Shown: positions 17,999 to 27,186 of the stretch, piece by piece
Layout: every line of letters begins with the position of its first letter
Position numbering within the stretch: the first letter of the stretch is position 1
NCBI RefSeq assembly: GCF_900155645.1
Contig: NZ_LT706985.1
Coordinates: 1,286,050 to 1,350,049 of the forward strand
DNA: 64,000 bases
Direction: 5' to 3'
Origin: Vaginimicrobium propionicum
Lineage (GTDB): Bacteria > Actinomycetota > Actinomycetes > Propionibacteriales > Propionibacteriaceae
Notes under the pieces: generated by a model
What the model was told of the DNA's origin: nothing
Database searches by the model: none
The model's input: only the letters and a program-made list of their open reading frames with translations
Translations under genes and position numbers: made by a program

Positions 17999-18740
17999 TT
18001 TTTTCTCCGATGTAGACTCGCTGAACTAATTCATTGTTAGATATTTCTTCAGGCGTCCCTTCGGCAATCATTTTTCCATTGGCCAGAACAGAGACATAGT
18101 CGGCAAAACCTAAAGCGATCCGCATGTCATGCTCGATCATGAGTATGGTCACTTTGGTATCTATACGAGCTAGCAAATCTACTAAATTAAGGCGTTCCTC
18201 CTCAGACAAACCGGCTGCAGGCTCATCCAAAAGTAAAATTTTTGGATCATATGCGATAGCCATCCCTAACTCGAGCTGCCGCCTTTCACCGTGCGATAAA
18301 TTACCGGCCAACCTGTTTTTTGCGTGAGTCAAATTCATTTGCTCTAATACCGCATCAATACGGTCAGCAATGCCAGCACCAGATCGCCAAGTTACAAATG
18401 GATTCCACGAACTTCCGTTCGGGCAGGATAAAGCGACAGATAAATTTTGTTCTGCAGTTAGTGAATCGAACAGCTCAGACGACTGATATGTCCGCCTCAG
18501 ACCCAACTTTGCACGTTTAGCTACGGTCCATGGAGTTACTTCTTCATCGAACACACAGATTCTGCCACTTGAAGCTTTTATATCCCCATTAATTACATTG
18601 AATAAGGTCGTTTTTCCAGCGCCGTTAGGTCCGAGTATCGCTCGACGCTCCCCAATAGCAACGTCGAGCGATACATCATCCACTACTTTTAGCGCCCCAA
18701 ACGATTTGGAGACATTTCTTAGTTGTAGTGCACTAGTCAT
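17991..18740 (-). CDS. livG: LivG-type ABC ATPase
   Basis: A 249-residue ATP-binding subunit. Walker A GPNGAGKTT is at residues 37-45, the signature is LSHGERRQLE, and Walker B is ILLLDEPAAGLS, followed by LMIEHDM. LSHGE instead of LSGGQ is normal for LivG. It follows livK by nine bases and has only a weak ribosome site. Confidence 0.93.
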   Translation of the reverse strand: MTSALQLRNVSKSFGALKVVDDVSLDVAIGERRAILGPNGAGKTTLFNVINGDIKASSGRICVFDEEVTPWTVAKRAKLGLRRTYQSSELFDSLTAEQNLSVALSCPNGSSWNPFVTWRSGAGIADRIDAVLEQMNLTHAKNRLAGNLSHGERRQLELGMAIAYDPKILLLDEPAAGLSEEERLNLVDLLARIDTKVTILMIEHDMRIALGFADYVSVLANGKMIAEGTPEEISNNELVQRVYIGEKNE

Positions 18741-18749
18741 AATATTTTG

Positions 18750-20048
18750 TTATCTGCTAGCCCTAATACTTTCACAAGATTCTGGGTATGAATTGCTAAA
18801 TTCAGGTTGTTTTTCGAACCATTCAGGATCATATGTCCAAAATTGCGAAGTTTCGGGATAGGTCTTGACAACCACATTCCGCCATTCCCCATCAACATTC
18901 TTAACTTGATTTAGGAATGTATCTGTAACCACATTATGATGATCGTCAAATTTTACTGGAGATGCCGGGGCAACAAACTCTGTGTTCTGCAGCGCATCCC
19001 GGAATGCGTCAATTTGGCTCATGTCTCCATTAACTTTTTCAAGAGCCAGCAAGACCCATTTCATTCCACGGTAATAATTTTCGACGAAAAGAGACGGGGC
19101 GCGATTACGCAATTCAGAGAATGCTTTATCTAGCTGCTTGAACTCGTCCGTATCTATACTTCCGGACATAATTGAACCGGAAATTACACCGTCTAACTTG
19201 TCGCCAACCGATGCTAGCTGCGTCGCGTCTACCGCCACGGTGCCACCAAGGATAGGTAAATCACCGAGCTTTCCATATTCATTTAGCTGGTTCACGAAGT
19301 TCACCATGTCGGTTCCACCGAGCGCCACAAATAGTGCATCAGCATCGGTAGGAATTTTGCTAATAATCGACGAATAGTCTGCCGTTCCAATTGGCGTCCA
19401 GAATTTGTCTGCGACCTTGGTGTCCTCAGCGCTCTGACAATAGGTAAGCATAAAGCCACCTACCTGCGCGTAGGGGAAATCGTAATCTTCCGCAATAGTT
19501 ACAACCTTTTTGTAACCTTCCTTAGCAGCGTATTCCCCTAGTCCGAAAGTTGGCTGCTGCCCTGAATACGAGGTACGCCAAACATTATCTTTGATACCTC
19601 GCATGGTTACGTTCTCTGCAGCGGAACCAGCGACCACAAATGTCACATCTGGCCACTCATCCGAGGCATCCTTAATCGCTTGACCTTCAGAACCACTCAA
19701 AGGCCCTACTATGATATCTACTTTGTCACGCTCGATTAATGCTCTAGCCTTATCAATCGCCGACTGAGCCGTAGCGTCTGTTCCTTCCACGAACAGCTCA
19801 ACCTTGTGTCCGCCTATCTCACCTCCAAACTCATCCAACGCAATGTTCACACCATCGACGCCATCTTGACCAAGCGTGGCAAAAGCACCTGTCAACGTCG
19901 ACAGAACGCCGATGCGAATAGTCGAAGAATCTGCATCTGATGAGCCAGAAGTGTTCGAGCTATCGGCATTTTGACCACAGGCTGTCATAGAAAGTGCTAA
20001 TAGCCCAGAAAGCAAGCCAACAAAACCGGTTTGCAATTTCCTTTTCAT
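18750..20048 (-). CDS. livK: LivK-type ABC substrate-binding lipoprotein
   Basis: A 432-residue type I periplasmic-binding protein (Peripla_BP_6 family). The signal peptide ends in SMTAC, giving lipid-modified Cys24, followed by a Ser/Asp-rich linker. The domain starts IRIGVLSTLTGAFATLGQDG and includes VDIIVGPLSGSEGQAIKDA. AAGGAGAG precedes the ATG. It delivers the ligand to LivHM. Similar proteins bind amides, urea and short carboxylates as well as amino acids; the ligand here is not evident. Confidence 0.92.
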   Translation of the reverse strand: MKRKLQTGFVGLLSGLLALSMTACGQNADSSNTSGSSDADSSTIRIGVLSTLTGAFATLGQDGVDGVNIALDEFGGEIGGHKVELFVEGTDATAQSAIDKARALIERDKVDIIVGPLSGSEGQAIKDASDEWPDVTFVVAGSAAENVTMRGIKDNVWRTSYSGQQPTFGLGEYAAKEGYKKVVTIAEDYDFPYAQVGGFMLTYCQSAEDTKVADKFWTPIGTADYSSIISKIPTDADALFVALGGTDMVNFVNQLNEYGKLGDLPILGGTVAVDATQLASVGDKLDGVISGSIMSGSIDTDEFKQLDKAFSELRNRAPSLFVENYYRGMKWVLLALEKVNGDMSQIDAFRDALQNTEFVAPASPVKFDDHHNVVTDTFLNQVKNVDGEWRNVVVKTYPETSQFWTYDPEWFEKQPEFSNSYPESCESIRASR

Positions 20049-20062
20049 TTTCTCTCCTTTTT

Positions 20063-21304
20063 CTAACTCGATTGCTTATTTTTCCAAAGATTCAAGAATT
20101 CGTTCACTACAAAATCGGCAAAATCTTTGTCATTAACGTTTCCTGAATGTTCATACCAAGGAACTTCGTTTAGTCCTTTTTTCATCACATCAAATAACTG
20201 CTGATGAGCTTCAGGGTCATACCATTTAGCATCAGCACCGTCAGAGTAAGCACTCAGCCCACCGAGTGGAAATACAACAGCAGTATTTTCAAAGTTACAT
20301 ATTCTTTGGGCAAGTTCTTCACCTAAAAGAACTAATTCATCCGCATTGCATTTTACGGCACACACAGTATCATTATGCGGAACACAAAGCCTATCCTCAG
20401 AACGGTATTTCTCAGGAATTTCATTAACTGGCCCAAAATTTAAATTATCCAACGCACCAGGAACTATTACCTGAGGTATTTTTTTCTTTCCTGCAGACGT
20501 GAACCGGGTATCATCAGAAGGGAATATCCCGCCAAACAGCTGATCAGTTAATTCTGCAACAGTGTAGTCAATGACACCATCGATGTATCCATCTTCAATT
20601 AGCTTTTCCATGGATTTCCCGCCGGCGCCAGTCGCGTGAAAGACAGCAACCTCAAATCCCTTGGACTCTAATTGCTGCCGAATTTCCATGACTCCCGGAG
20701 TGGTTATACCGAACATTGTCATAGCAATCAGCGGCTTATTATGAACATTCGGCGTATTCATATCGCGCTCATATTTATTTGCCATTCCAGCTATGGCTGC
20801 AGAGGCATTGGAAATTATTCGTTCCGAGAATTTATTAATTCCCATGATGTCAGTCACCGAATACATCATGGTCAAATCTGTCGAGCCAACATAATGGCTT
20901 ACATCGCCAGACATCATGGTCGACAACAATAGCTTTGGAAACCCAATGGGAAGTTCATGAACTATTTCACTGAACATATTGGTGGCACCACTTCCACCCA
21001 TCCCCATAGCGCCATGATAATTTCCAGAGGCAACCAGCTCTTTGACTAGCGGTATTGCAGCATCAGTCATAATTTTTACATTTTTGACACGGTCTTCACT
21101 GGCACCTGTCCTCAAAGACTCTATGTCAATACCGCATCTTGTTAAAACGTCTCGATTACTAAAATTAGCGAAACTAGGGCTTTCTTTTAAGATGCCTATA
21201 TCTACTATATCTACATCACAACCCAATGATTCTGCGCATTCTTTAGCGAAGAGAAATTCGTCTTTCTTGGTGTCTAAAGTACCTATTAGAAGAATTTTTG
21301 CCAT
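20063..21304 (-). CDS. Tm-1-like ATP-binding (UPF0261) protein
   Basis: A 413-residue protein of the UPF0261 / Tm-1-like family. The N-terminus KILLIGTLDTKKDEFLFAKE is the family's ATP-binding start. Other hallmarks are AMGMGGSGATNMFS near residue 115, DVSHYVGSTDLTMMYSVTDI, VAVFHATGAGGKSMEKLIE and VIDYTVAELTDQLFGG. Bacterial members are usually encoded next to a TIM-barrel PEP-hydrolase-like protein and in plants or fungi the two are fused; the enzymatic role is not established. Here it is followed (upstream in the operon) by two such TIM-barrel genes, 9 bases away, so the three probably form one complex or act in sequence. Confidence 0.88.
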   Translation of the reverse strand: MAKILLIGTLDTKKDEFLFAKECAESLGCDVDIVDIGILKESPSFANFSNRDVLTRCGIDIESLRTGASEDRVKNVKIMTDAAIPLVKELVASGNYHGAMGMGGSGATNMFSEIVHELPIGFPKLLLSTMMSGDVSHYVGSTDLTMMYSVTDIMGINKFSERIISNASAAIAGMANKYERDMNTPNVHNKPLIAMTMFGITTPGVMEIRQQLESKGFEVAVFHATGAGGKSMEKLIEDGYIDGVIDYTVAELTDQLFGGIFPSDDTRFTSAGKKKIPQVIVPGALDNLNFGPVNEIPEKYRSEDRLCVPHNDTVCAVKCNADELVLLGEELAQRICNFENTAVVFPLGGLSAYSDGADAKWYDPEAHQQLFDVMKKGLNEVPWYEHSGNVNDKDFADFVVNEFLNLWKNKQSS

Positions 21305-21313
21305 TTTTACTCT

Positions 21314-22132
21314 TTAATATTTTATATTTGCAAATTCAGCAATCTTTTGACTTACAGCAGTATTTATCGGCACCCTTTCACCAGTCGAACCGGTGATATA
21401 GCCATCAGCACCCGTTTCCCTCAGCGCTTTTTGGACTGTCGTGACGTCAGCCAACGGCCCTCCGTGAGCAAGTACGGGAACATTCGAATTTCGACGTTTA
21501 ACACTGACGACAATCTCATCAAGCACACGAATAGCGTCATCAAGAGATAAGTTTGGCGAGCCACCGGCGGAGGAACCAGCCGTTACACCGCCCACCATGG
21601 CACCTATGACGCCACAACCGCAGTCAATTAATTGTAAGGCCTCGGAGGGATTAAACGCATACCCTAAGGTGTACATTCCTCTTTTTGACGCACCAGCAAT
21701 TAGCTCAAGCTCTTTATTAAAACCTAATCCCGCCTGTTCCAGATGCCCTCTAAGATCCTGTGAATACATTCCTATAAAGGGTTCGTTCGCAACTCCGTGC
21801 AGACCCAGGGACTCAACCTTGTCTAGTAACTTTTCCACCGGGTCTCGAGGGTCATGCGCCCCCAAACCAATTAGTGCCGGAGTACCGCCTGTAGCTGCAG
21901 CTTTGACTTGTGGCGCTAGTTTGAATGACAAATCATTACAATTGTCATAAGGCAGAAAAGCAAGAGCAGTCGGCAAACCTAAAATCCTATAGGCCGCGGT
22001 GTTGTAAGTGACAATAATGTCTGCACCGCCCTCACAGGCCGCTTTGGCAGATATGCCAGAACCAACCCCGGCAATTACTATTGCCTGCCTAGATTTCATT
22101 TTATTTTGCAAACGTTGGGCGATTGAATTCAT
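21314..22132 (-). CDS. Phosphoenolpyruvate-hydrolase-like TIM-barrel protein (copy 2)
   Basis: A 272-residue TIM-barrel protein of the family partnered with Tm-1-like proteins. Motifs: IVIAGVGSGISAKAA near residue 17, GGADIIVTYNTAAYR, IGLGAHDPRDP, a glycine-rich GAMVGGVTAGSSAG, and VLAHGGPLADVTTVQ near the C-terminus. The ATG at 22132 (MNSIAQRL) is chosen; the open frame continues upstream only through a hairpin. It is a diverged paralogue of the next gene. The catalytic reaction is unknown; relation to PEP mutase/hydrolase suggests C-C or C-O chemistry on an oxo-acid (inference). Confidence 0.82.
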   Translation of the reverse strand: MNSIAQRLQNKMKSRQAIVIAGVGSGISAKAACEGGADIIVTYNTAAYRILGLPTALAFLPYDNCNDLSFKLAPQVKAAATGGTPALIGLGAHDPRDPVEKLLDKVESLGLHGVANEPFIGMYSQDLRGHLEQAGLGFNKELELIAGASKRGMYTLGYAFNPSEALQLIDCGCGVIGAMVGGVTAGSSAGGSPNLSLDDAIRVLDEIVVSVKRRNSNVPVLAHGGPLADVTTVQKALRETGADGYITGSTGERVPINTAVSQKIAEFANIKY

Positions 22133-22147
22133 TATTAAAATCCGATC

Positions 22148-22190
22148 TTTAGTGTGGGGAATATGAACACACCATATTCCCCACACTAAA
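22148..22190 (-). other. Intercistronic perfect 18-bp hairpin
   Basis: The arm at 22148-22165 pairs without mismatch with 22173-22190, leaving a 7-base loop. It lies between the two TIM-barrel genes. The U-tract on the minus strand is weak (GGATTTTAAT a few bases later), so it may lower rather than stop downstream transcription, or protect the 3' end of the first message. Confidence 0.65.
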
Positions 22191-22201
22191 TTAGTTAGGA
22201 A

Positions 22202-23029
22202 TTAACGGAGCTTCAGCGAACGGAATTCCTCAATGCACTCTTTAATTGCGCGTTCAACTGGGAGTCTTTCGACAGAAGATGCGCCAATGAATCCATCCAC
22301 ATCAGTTCTGTCAAAGCAATACTGAACATTTTCCGGATAGTCAAAAGGACCACCGTGACAAACAACCAAAATGTCTGGATTAATCTTCTTAGCAGCCTCT
22401 AAAATTGACTGAGTACGCTTACAGGCTTCATCAAGGGACTTTGCTGACCCAGCGCCGATAGTGCCACCAAGAGTTAGCCCGACATGCGCACCGATGAGAT
22501 CAGCACCAGCCTCTGCCATGGCCACAGCCTCTTCAGGGCTAAATGCGTAAACGGCAGTGAAAATATCCTTGTCATTACACTTTCGGACAAGCTCGACTTC
22601 TTCTGGATACCCCAAATTTGTGGCATCAATTTGCTTTCTAAACTCACCGTCATAAAGCCCAGTTGTTGGAACATTGGTGATACCGCTGAAGCCCATAGCC
22701 ATCATTTGATCTATTAAGCGATCAATGTCGCGGTAAGGATCTGCAGCACCTATGCCACCAATAAGCGGAGTATCTTTAATTACCTTTAAAAGATGCTCGC
22801 CTAAATCCAAGGTCATTTGATTAGAGTCACCGTATGCTAAATAGCCGGATAACGATCCATGGCCATCCATACGAAATGGACCGGTATTGTAGCCCATAAT
22901 TAAATCAATGCCGGCACGATCTGCAATTTTCGCCACTAGACCAATACCCGCACCACCAATTACAATTGGCTCTCTTTTTTCACGTTTTTCGTTAAGCCGA
23001 TTACGGATAGTCTGACGATCAAATCTCAT
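22202..23029 (-). CDS. Phosphoenolpyruvate-hydrolase-like TIM-barrel protein (copy 1)
   Basis: A 275-residue TIM-barrel protein and first gene of the minus-strand operon. Motifs: IVIGGAGIGLVAKIADRAG near residue 21, DLIMGYNTGPFR, IGGIGAADPYRD, GAHVGLTLGGTIGAGSAKS, VVCHGGPFDYPENV and FIGASSVERLPVE. The start at 23029 has AGAAGG eight bases upstream; a GTG at 23038 would include that site. The protein is clearly related to the following gene, so the pair arose by duplication and may form a hetero-oligomer. Confidence 0.85.
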   Translation of the reverse strand: MRFDRQTIRNRLNEKREKREPIVIGGAGIGLVAKIADRAGIDLIMGYNTGPFRMDGHGSLSGYLAYGDSNQMTLDLGEHLLKVIKDTPLIGGIGAADPYRDIDRLIDQMMAMGFSGITNVPTTGLYDGEFRKQIDATNLGYPEEVELVRKCNDKDIFTAVYAFSPEEAVAMAEAGADLIGAHVGLTLGGTIGAGSAKSLDEACKRTQSILEAAKKINPDILVVCHGGPFDYPENVQYCFDRTDVDGFIGASSVERLPVERAIKECIEEFRSLKLR

Positions 23030-23663
23030 TTGATACACCTTCTCGAAAAAAGATCCCGCCTCCTTGCGGAATTTTCTTCACATTAACCAAACTGCGCACC
23101 AATAAGCAATAGCTATATTGTTAATCGATTTATTATTATGAATAAAATGCCACGTAATTGCTCAGCACCAGATCACATTTCTAGTGTAAGTTAATCGTTT
23201 AGATTCCTAATTTGGTATTTGACTAGGGGGATTTGATACAACCCGTTAATTAAACGAAACACATTAGAGGTTCGTTGTGAAGCCATTCACAACCAGTTCC
23301 ATGTTGGAATTATCTTCGGTTTTTGTGAGTGTGTGATGTAGCTGCTCAAGCCCTCAATCAATCTTTAGCACCACGCAGAACCTAGAGTCTTCCTTAATTA
23401 CAGCCAATCTCTAGCAGCACGCCGTTGTTGTAGTTGGATAGCTGTCGCAATATCGATCTTGGTTACTGTTTTCTTGGGCGCGAATCTGCAGGGGAACCGC
23501 GTAGCGCAGATCTTTTCAATCACTCATAAAAGTTAACAATAAGATTAAAGTGCCTTTATACCGGCCTGAATGATAAAGAGAATCGACACGCCGGTAGTGG
23601 TTGAATGCGTATGCCCACAAATTGGACGTGGGCAGCTGCAGCCGTCTTGAGGAGAGATAAAGC
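23030..23663. promoter_or_regulatory. Divergent regulatory region between catabolic island and adhesin gene
   Basis: About 630 AT-rich bases without a gene. Two similar sites, GTTAATCGATTTA (23120-23132) and GTTAATCGTTTA (23190-23201), lie 70 bases apart, and an inverted TAAACGA occurs at 23252-23258. Their central CG and AT-rich arms are of LacI-operator type, so they may be targets of the LacI-SBP fusion (inference). The last bases hold the adhesin ribosome site. Confidence 0.4.
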
Positions 23664-26600
23664 ATGAGTTTCGCTTCTAACCGTTCGAATAAGCAAAGAA
23701 GTCGAAAGAAATCTCTGAACCTATTGGCACCGATTTTGGCGGTGCTGTTGCTGTGTGGGGTGACCCCGGCAGCTTTAAGCCACGCGAACCCTGACGAAAC
23801 CAGTCCGCAGAACACTAGTTCGGCTACACCAGGTCCGAGCATGACGCCGTCCGTTGCTCAGACGCCCGCCGACCCACCAGTCGACCCTGCCCCTAGCAGT
23901 TCGGCGTCGAGCGACCCGTCAGCTAGTGTGTCCCCTACTCCGTCAGCTACTCCAACGCCGACCCCTCCTCAAAGCATGGATATAACCCATCTTCTCGCCA
24001 AAAATCCACAACTATTTTTAGACGGCGAAAAGCTGGTTGCCGGCGAAAACGGATATTCCGTACACACGAACACTCCTTATCAGCTTCAACTGCATTTCAA
24101 AGAAAATCCGGATGCCCAGAACGGCCAAATGCCCAGCGGCATAGATTTGTTCTACAAGTTCCCGGCAGGGTTTCAGGCTTACGCTGACCAAAAGGGCACT
24201 TTCACTATCGAGACCAGCGCCGGCCCGGTAGAAGACAACACATTCGAGGTTAAAAACAACGAGCTGCACGTAAAGCTGGCCAATCACTCTGCCCTTACAG
24301 CCTCACAACAAGCCGAGTTTTATGTGTCAGTTGACGTGAAATTCGATGATGATGCCACCGATATTCCGCTATCCCCGGACAACACCTTGAAAGTTGCCAT
24401 CTCCAACGATCCGAATTTGAGTATCACCAAAACAGCTACCCACGATTTTGCTGCTGGCAAGGTATTTTACACGCTCGTCGTGAAATCAATTGACACTAAC
24501 GAAAACGTCGAGATCGCCGACCAGATCACGAGTGAAGACAGTGTGCTGACTTTGAACACTGACCCCAAGAGCGTCCAGGTCAAATCAAATAACAAGAAGG
24601 CGCCAAAACCTGGTGCCCCTGTCTTTGAAAATAATGGTTTCAAGCTGATTATCCCGAAGATGACCCACAACGAGCAGGTGACTGTCACCTATTCAGCTTT
24701 CGTCGATTACTCCAAGATCGATCCAGCGGTTGGCGGAACTATTGAACAAACGAAGAATGATGCGAAAGTCGTTTCCGACCAAATTCCAGCTCCGAAAGAG
24801 ACCACCAATAACTTAGAAAGCAAGCTGAAGATTGGCACTATCACTAAGGGTGCTGGTGCAGCTCAAGAAACGGCGCCCAAGTCTGGAATCTGCGAGCAAT
24901 CTTGGACGCTAGACGTCAACAAATATTCGAAACTTAAGGTTGCGGGTAATACCGTCAAAGATTCTATTCCCCAAGAGTTCCGCGACATGATGAAGTATTC
25001 GGGGAACGGCATAAAAATAGTAGTTAATAAGGGAAAACAGGACGAGAACGGCAACCCTATTGAGGAAACCCGCGAAATCGCATGGGCGAACCTTAATGCC
25101 AACGAATACGAGTGGTCGTACATGCTGCCCGAAGATGACCCAGCAAATTCTAGCTACGAAATCACCTACACCACCCAGGTCGATGTCACCAAGCAGATTG
25201 TGCCTTCCTCGGTAAAGAATGACGCGTCCAATAAGAATGCCATAACCCCAGAGGGTCCGGACGAGAAAGTGACCGCCCCCAGCAACAGCCTCAACCCGCC
25301 GCACATTTTTAATGTCGAAAAGAAAGCGCTTACCGTTGACGAAGACGAGGTCACTTGGGAAGTCGCCGTCAATGTGGTGCCGCAAGGATACGACTCCTTG
25401 GTATTAACGGACACCCTACCCGCAGCCAAGAGTGGGGATCAATCTTTCCAAGACAAGCTAATACTTGACGACCCGGAAACTCCAGCAAGATATATCACTG
25501 TTGAAGGCTTGCTAGAGGGAGAAAGCTGGACGTTCTCAAGAGACGCTAATAACCCCGACAGCGGCTTTACGATCACGTTCTTCAAAGACGAGGGAAAGAC
25601 CACTCCTGGGTTGAAGCCCAACCCTGAAAAAGACCAGGACGGTAAACCTGTTAACCGTACGGTAAAGGTTACTTTCCACACCGCGAACGACAAGAAGTGG
25701 GTGGAAGCCTACCGTGCAGGCGATGAGAGCCTTTACCGTCACACCAACACGGTGAAAGCCACTGCTAACGGCATTGACCGCACTGCTACAGCAGCCGCCA
25801 CCCCTGACCCCGAAGGTATCCACAAGACTTTCAACGCCGTCACTTTCAAAGAAATTGATGGGGTTAACTACCCGGTATTTAACTATCGGCTGCGCTTAGA
25901 GGGTCTAGATAAATACAAAGGTGAGGCTTTCAAGATCACTGACAAGTTTGACGCCAAACAGTTGAAATTGGTTGATGACCCGAAACCTAATGTGTCTGGG
26001 GAAGAGGATTTAACCATTGAGCAGCAGAATGGCGAGATTACTTTCGAGATGAAGACCGCCCAATTGCCGAAGGATTCATCCGGCAATTTCCGCTCGGTCT
26101 ATTACCTGGATTACTCGCTGATTCCTTCTAGCCGAGAGGCTCTAGATGCCATCAATAAGAATCCTAAAGGCTTGAACGTAAGCAATACCGCTACATGGGG
26201 GCCGGTAACAACCAAGGCGGTAGATGCAGATTATGTCTACGAGCCGCTAACTAAAGAGATCGCTGAAAAACCGACGCTAAGCAATAATTACACGGCTAAA
26301 TTCCACATCGTTGTTAACTCTGGCGGTTTGGACATTGGTGAGGGGCAAGTTTTCAAAGATGACATGACGAATCTACGTCTGAAACCAGAAACTTTGAAGG
26401 TGACTCCAGAGAATTTCCAGTACAAGCCAGTCTACGAAGATGGCTCGCTGACAATGAATATCCCGAATAAGCAAAAAGTCGAGATTACTTATGAGGCGAA
26501 AGTCATTGGCGAAGATCTTGTTAATTACAGCAACAAGGTGAATGTGGGGCCGGATGAAGCAACTGCTGAAGGCTCCGTAGCGGTAAGACTTGGTGCTATT

Positions 26601-27140
26601 GGTTCAGCATTGAACCCTGGAATTACGATTCATAAACATGACGCCAGTGATTTAACTACGAAACTTTCCGGCGCCGAGTTTGAGCTTTACCGGATAATAG
26701 ACGACGAAGCTGAGCCAGTTATCGGCAAACTAAGCGAAGATGAAGCCGAGGCAGCGCCACTGCGTTTCACCACTGACGAAAATGGCGAGGTCACTATTAA
26801 GGGCGATGACGCCAGGCTCGGCTGGTCGCTGTTAGTTTGCGACGACGAAAACACCTACGTCTACCAGTTACGGGAAGTGAAATCTCCTGAGGGTTACGAG
26901 CTACTAACTGAACCGCTAACTTTCTCGATCACTAAAACACCTACCCAAGATAACGAGGTTTACGATGGCGAGGTGCTTTACTTCCCGAACACCCCGAAGG
27001 AAGATGAGCCTAGCCCCGCGCCAAGCGCTACCCCCGGTAAGAAAGGTAAACGTTTGCCGAAGACTGGCACCTCTGGAGCGATGGGTATCACGATCGTGGC
27101 TGTAGGTGTTGGCGCGGCCTTTATATCGCGTCGCCGCTGA
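23664..27140 (+). CDS. Large LPKTG surface adhesin with SpaA-like domain
   Basis: A 1158-residue wall-anchored protein. Residues 1-42 are a signal peptide with a long basic start. Residues 43-100 are a Pro/Ser/Thr linker. The middle is a string of about seven immunoglobulin-like modules typical of isopeptide-bond surface proteins (repeated segments such as IADQITSED, VLTDTLPAA, ITDKFDAKQL). Near residues 990-1110 is a SpaA/Cna_B module (KLSGAEFELYR ... YQLREVKSPEGYELL, with the E-box glutamate). The C-terminus has LPKTGTSG, a hydrophobic helix and SRRR, a sortase signal. GAGGAGA precedes the ATG. It probably mediates attachment; the ligand is unknown. The gene stands alone, so a housekeeping sortase elsewhere may anchor it. 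Confidence 0.88.
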   Translation: MSFASNRSNKQRSRKKSLNLLAPILAVLLLCGVTPAALSHANPDETSPQNTSSATPGPSMTPSVAQTPADPPVDPAPSSSASSDPSASVSPTPSATPTPTPPQSMDITHLLAKNPQLFLDGEKLVAGENGYSVHTNTPYQLQLHFKENPDAQNGQMPSGIDLFYKFPAGFQAYADQKGTFTIETSAGPVEDNTFEVKNNELHVKLANHSALTASQQAEFYVSVDVKFDDDATDIPLSPDNTLKVAISNDPNLSITKTATHDFAAGKVFYTLVVKSIDTNENVEIADQITSEDSVLTLNTDPKSVQVKSNNKKAPKPGAPVFENNGFKLIIPKMTHNEQVTVTYSAFVDYSKIDPAVGGTIEQTKNDAKVVSDQIPAPKETTNNLESKLKIGTITKGAGAAQETAPKSGICEQSWTLDVNKYSKLKVAGNTVKDSIPQEFRDMMKYSGNGIKIVVNKGKQDENGNPIEETREIAWANLNANEYEWSYMLPEDDPANSSYEITYTTQVDVTKQIVPSSVKNDASNKNAITPEGPDEKVTAPSNSLNPPHIFNVEKKALTVDEDEVTWEVAVNVVPQGYDSLVLTDTLPAAKSGDQSFQDKLILDDPETPARYITVEGLLEGESWTFSRDANNPDSGFTITFFKDEGKTTPGLKPNPEKDQDGKPVNRTVKVTFHTANDKKWVEAYRAGDESLYRHTNTVKATANGIDRTATAAATPDPEGIHKTFNAVTFKEIDGVNYPVFNYRLRLEGLDKYKGEAFKITDKFDAKQLKLVDDPKPNVSGEEDLTIEQQNGEITFEMKTAQLPKDSSGNFRSVYYLDYSLIPSSREALDAINKNPKGLNVSNTATWGPVTTKAVDADYVYEPLTKEIAEKPTLSNNYTAKFHIVVNSGGLDIGEGQVFKDDMTNLRLKPETLKVTPENFQYKPVYEDGSLTMNIPNKQKVEITYEAKVIGEDLVNYSNKVNVGPDEATAEGSVAVRLGAIGSALNPGITIHKHDASDLTTKLSGAEFELYRIIDDEAEPVIGKLSEDEAEAAPLRFTTDENGEVTIKGDDARLGWSLLVCDDENTYVYQLREVKSPEGYELLTEPLTFSITKTPTQDNEVYDGEVLYFPNTPKEDEPSPAPSATPGKKGKRLPKTGTSGAMGITIVAVGVGAAFISRRR

Positions 27141-27186
27141 CTACCATGGAATGAAAGCGTTAGCGACTTAAGAAAGGTAAATTGCA

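Noticed and set aside
23516..23842. Minus-strand frame upstream of and into the adhesin gene
   Set aside because: It is antisense to the adhesin ribosome site and signal peptide, with no family resemblance.
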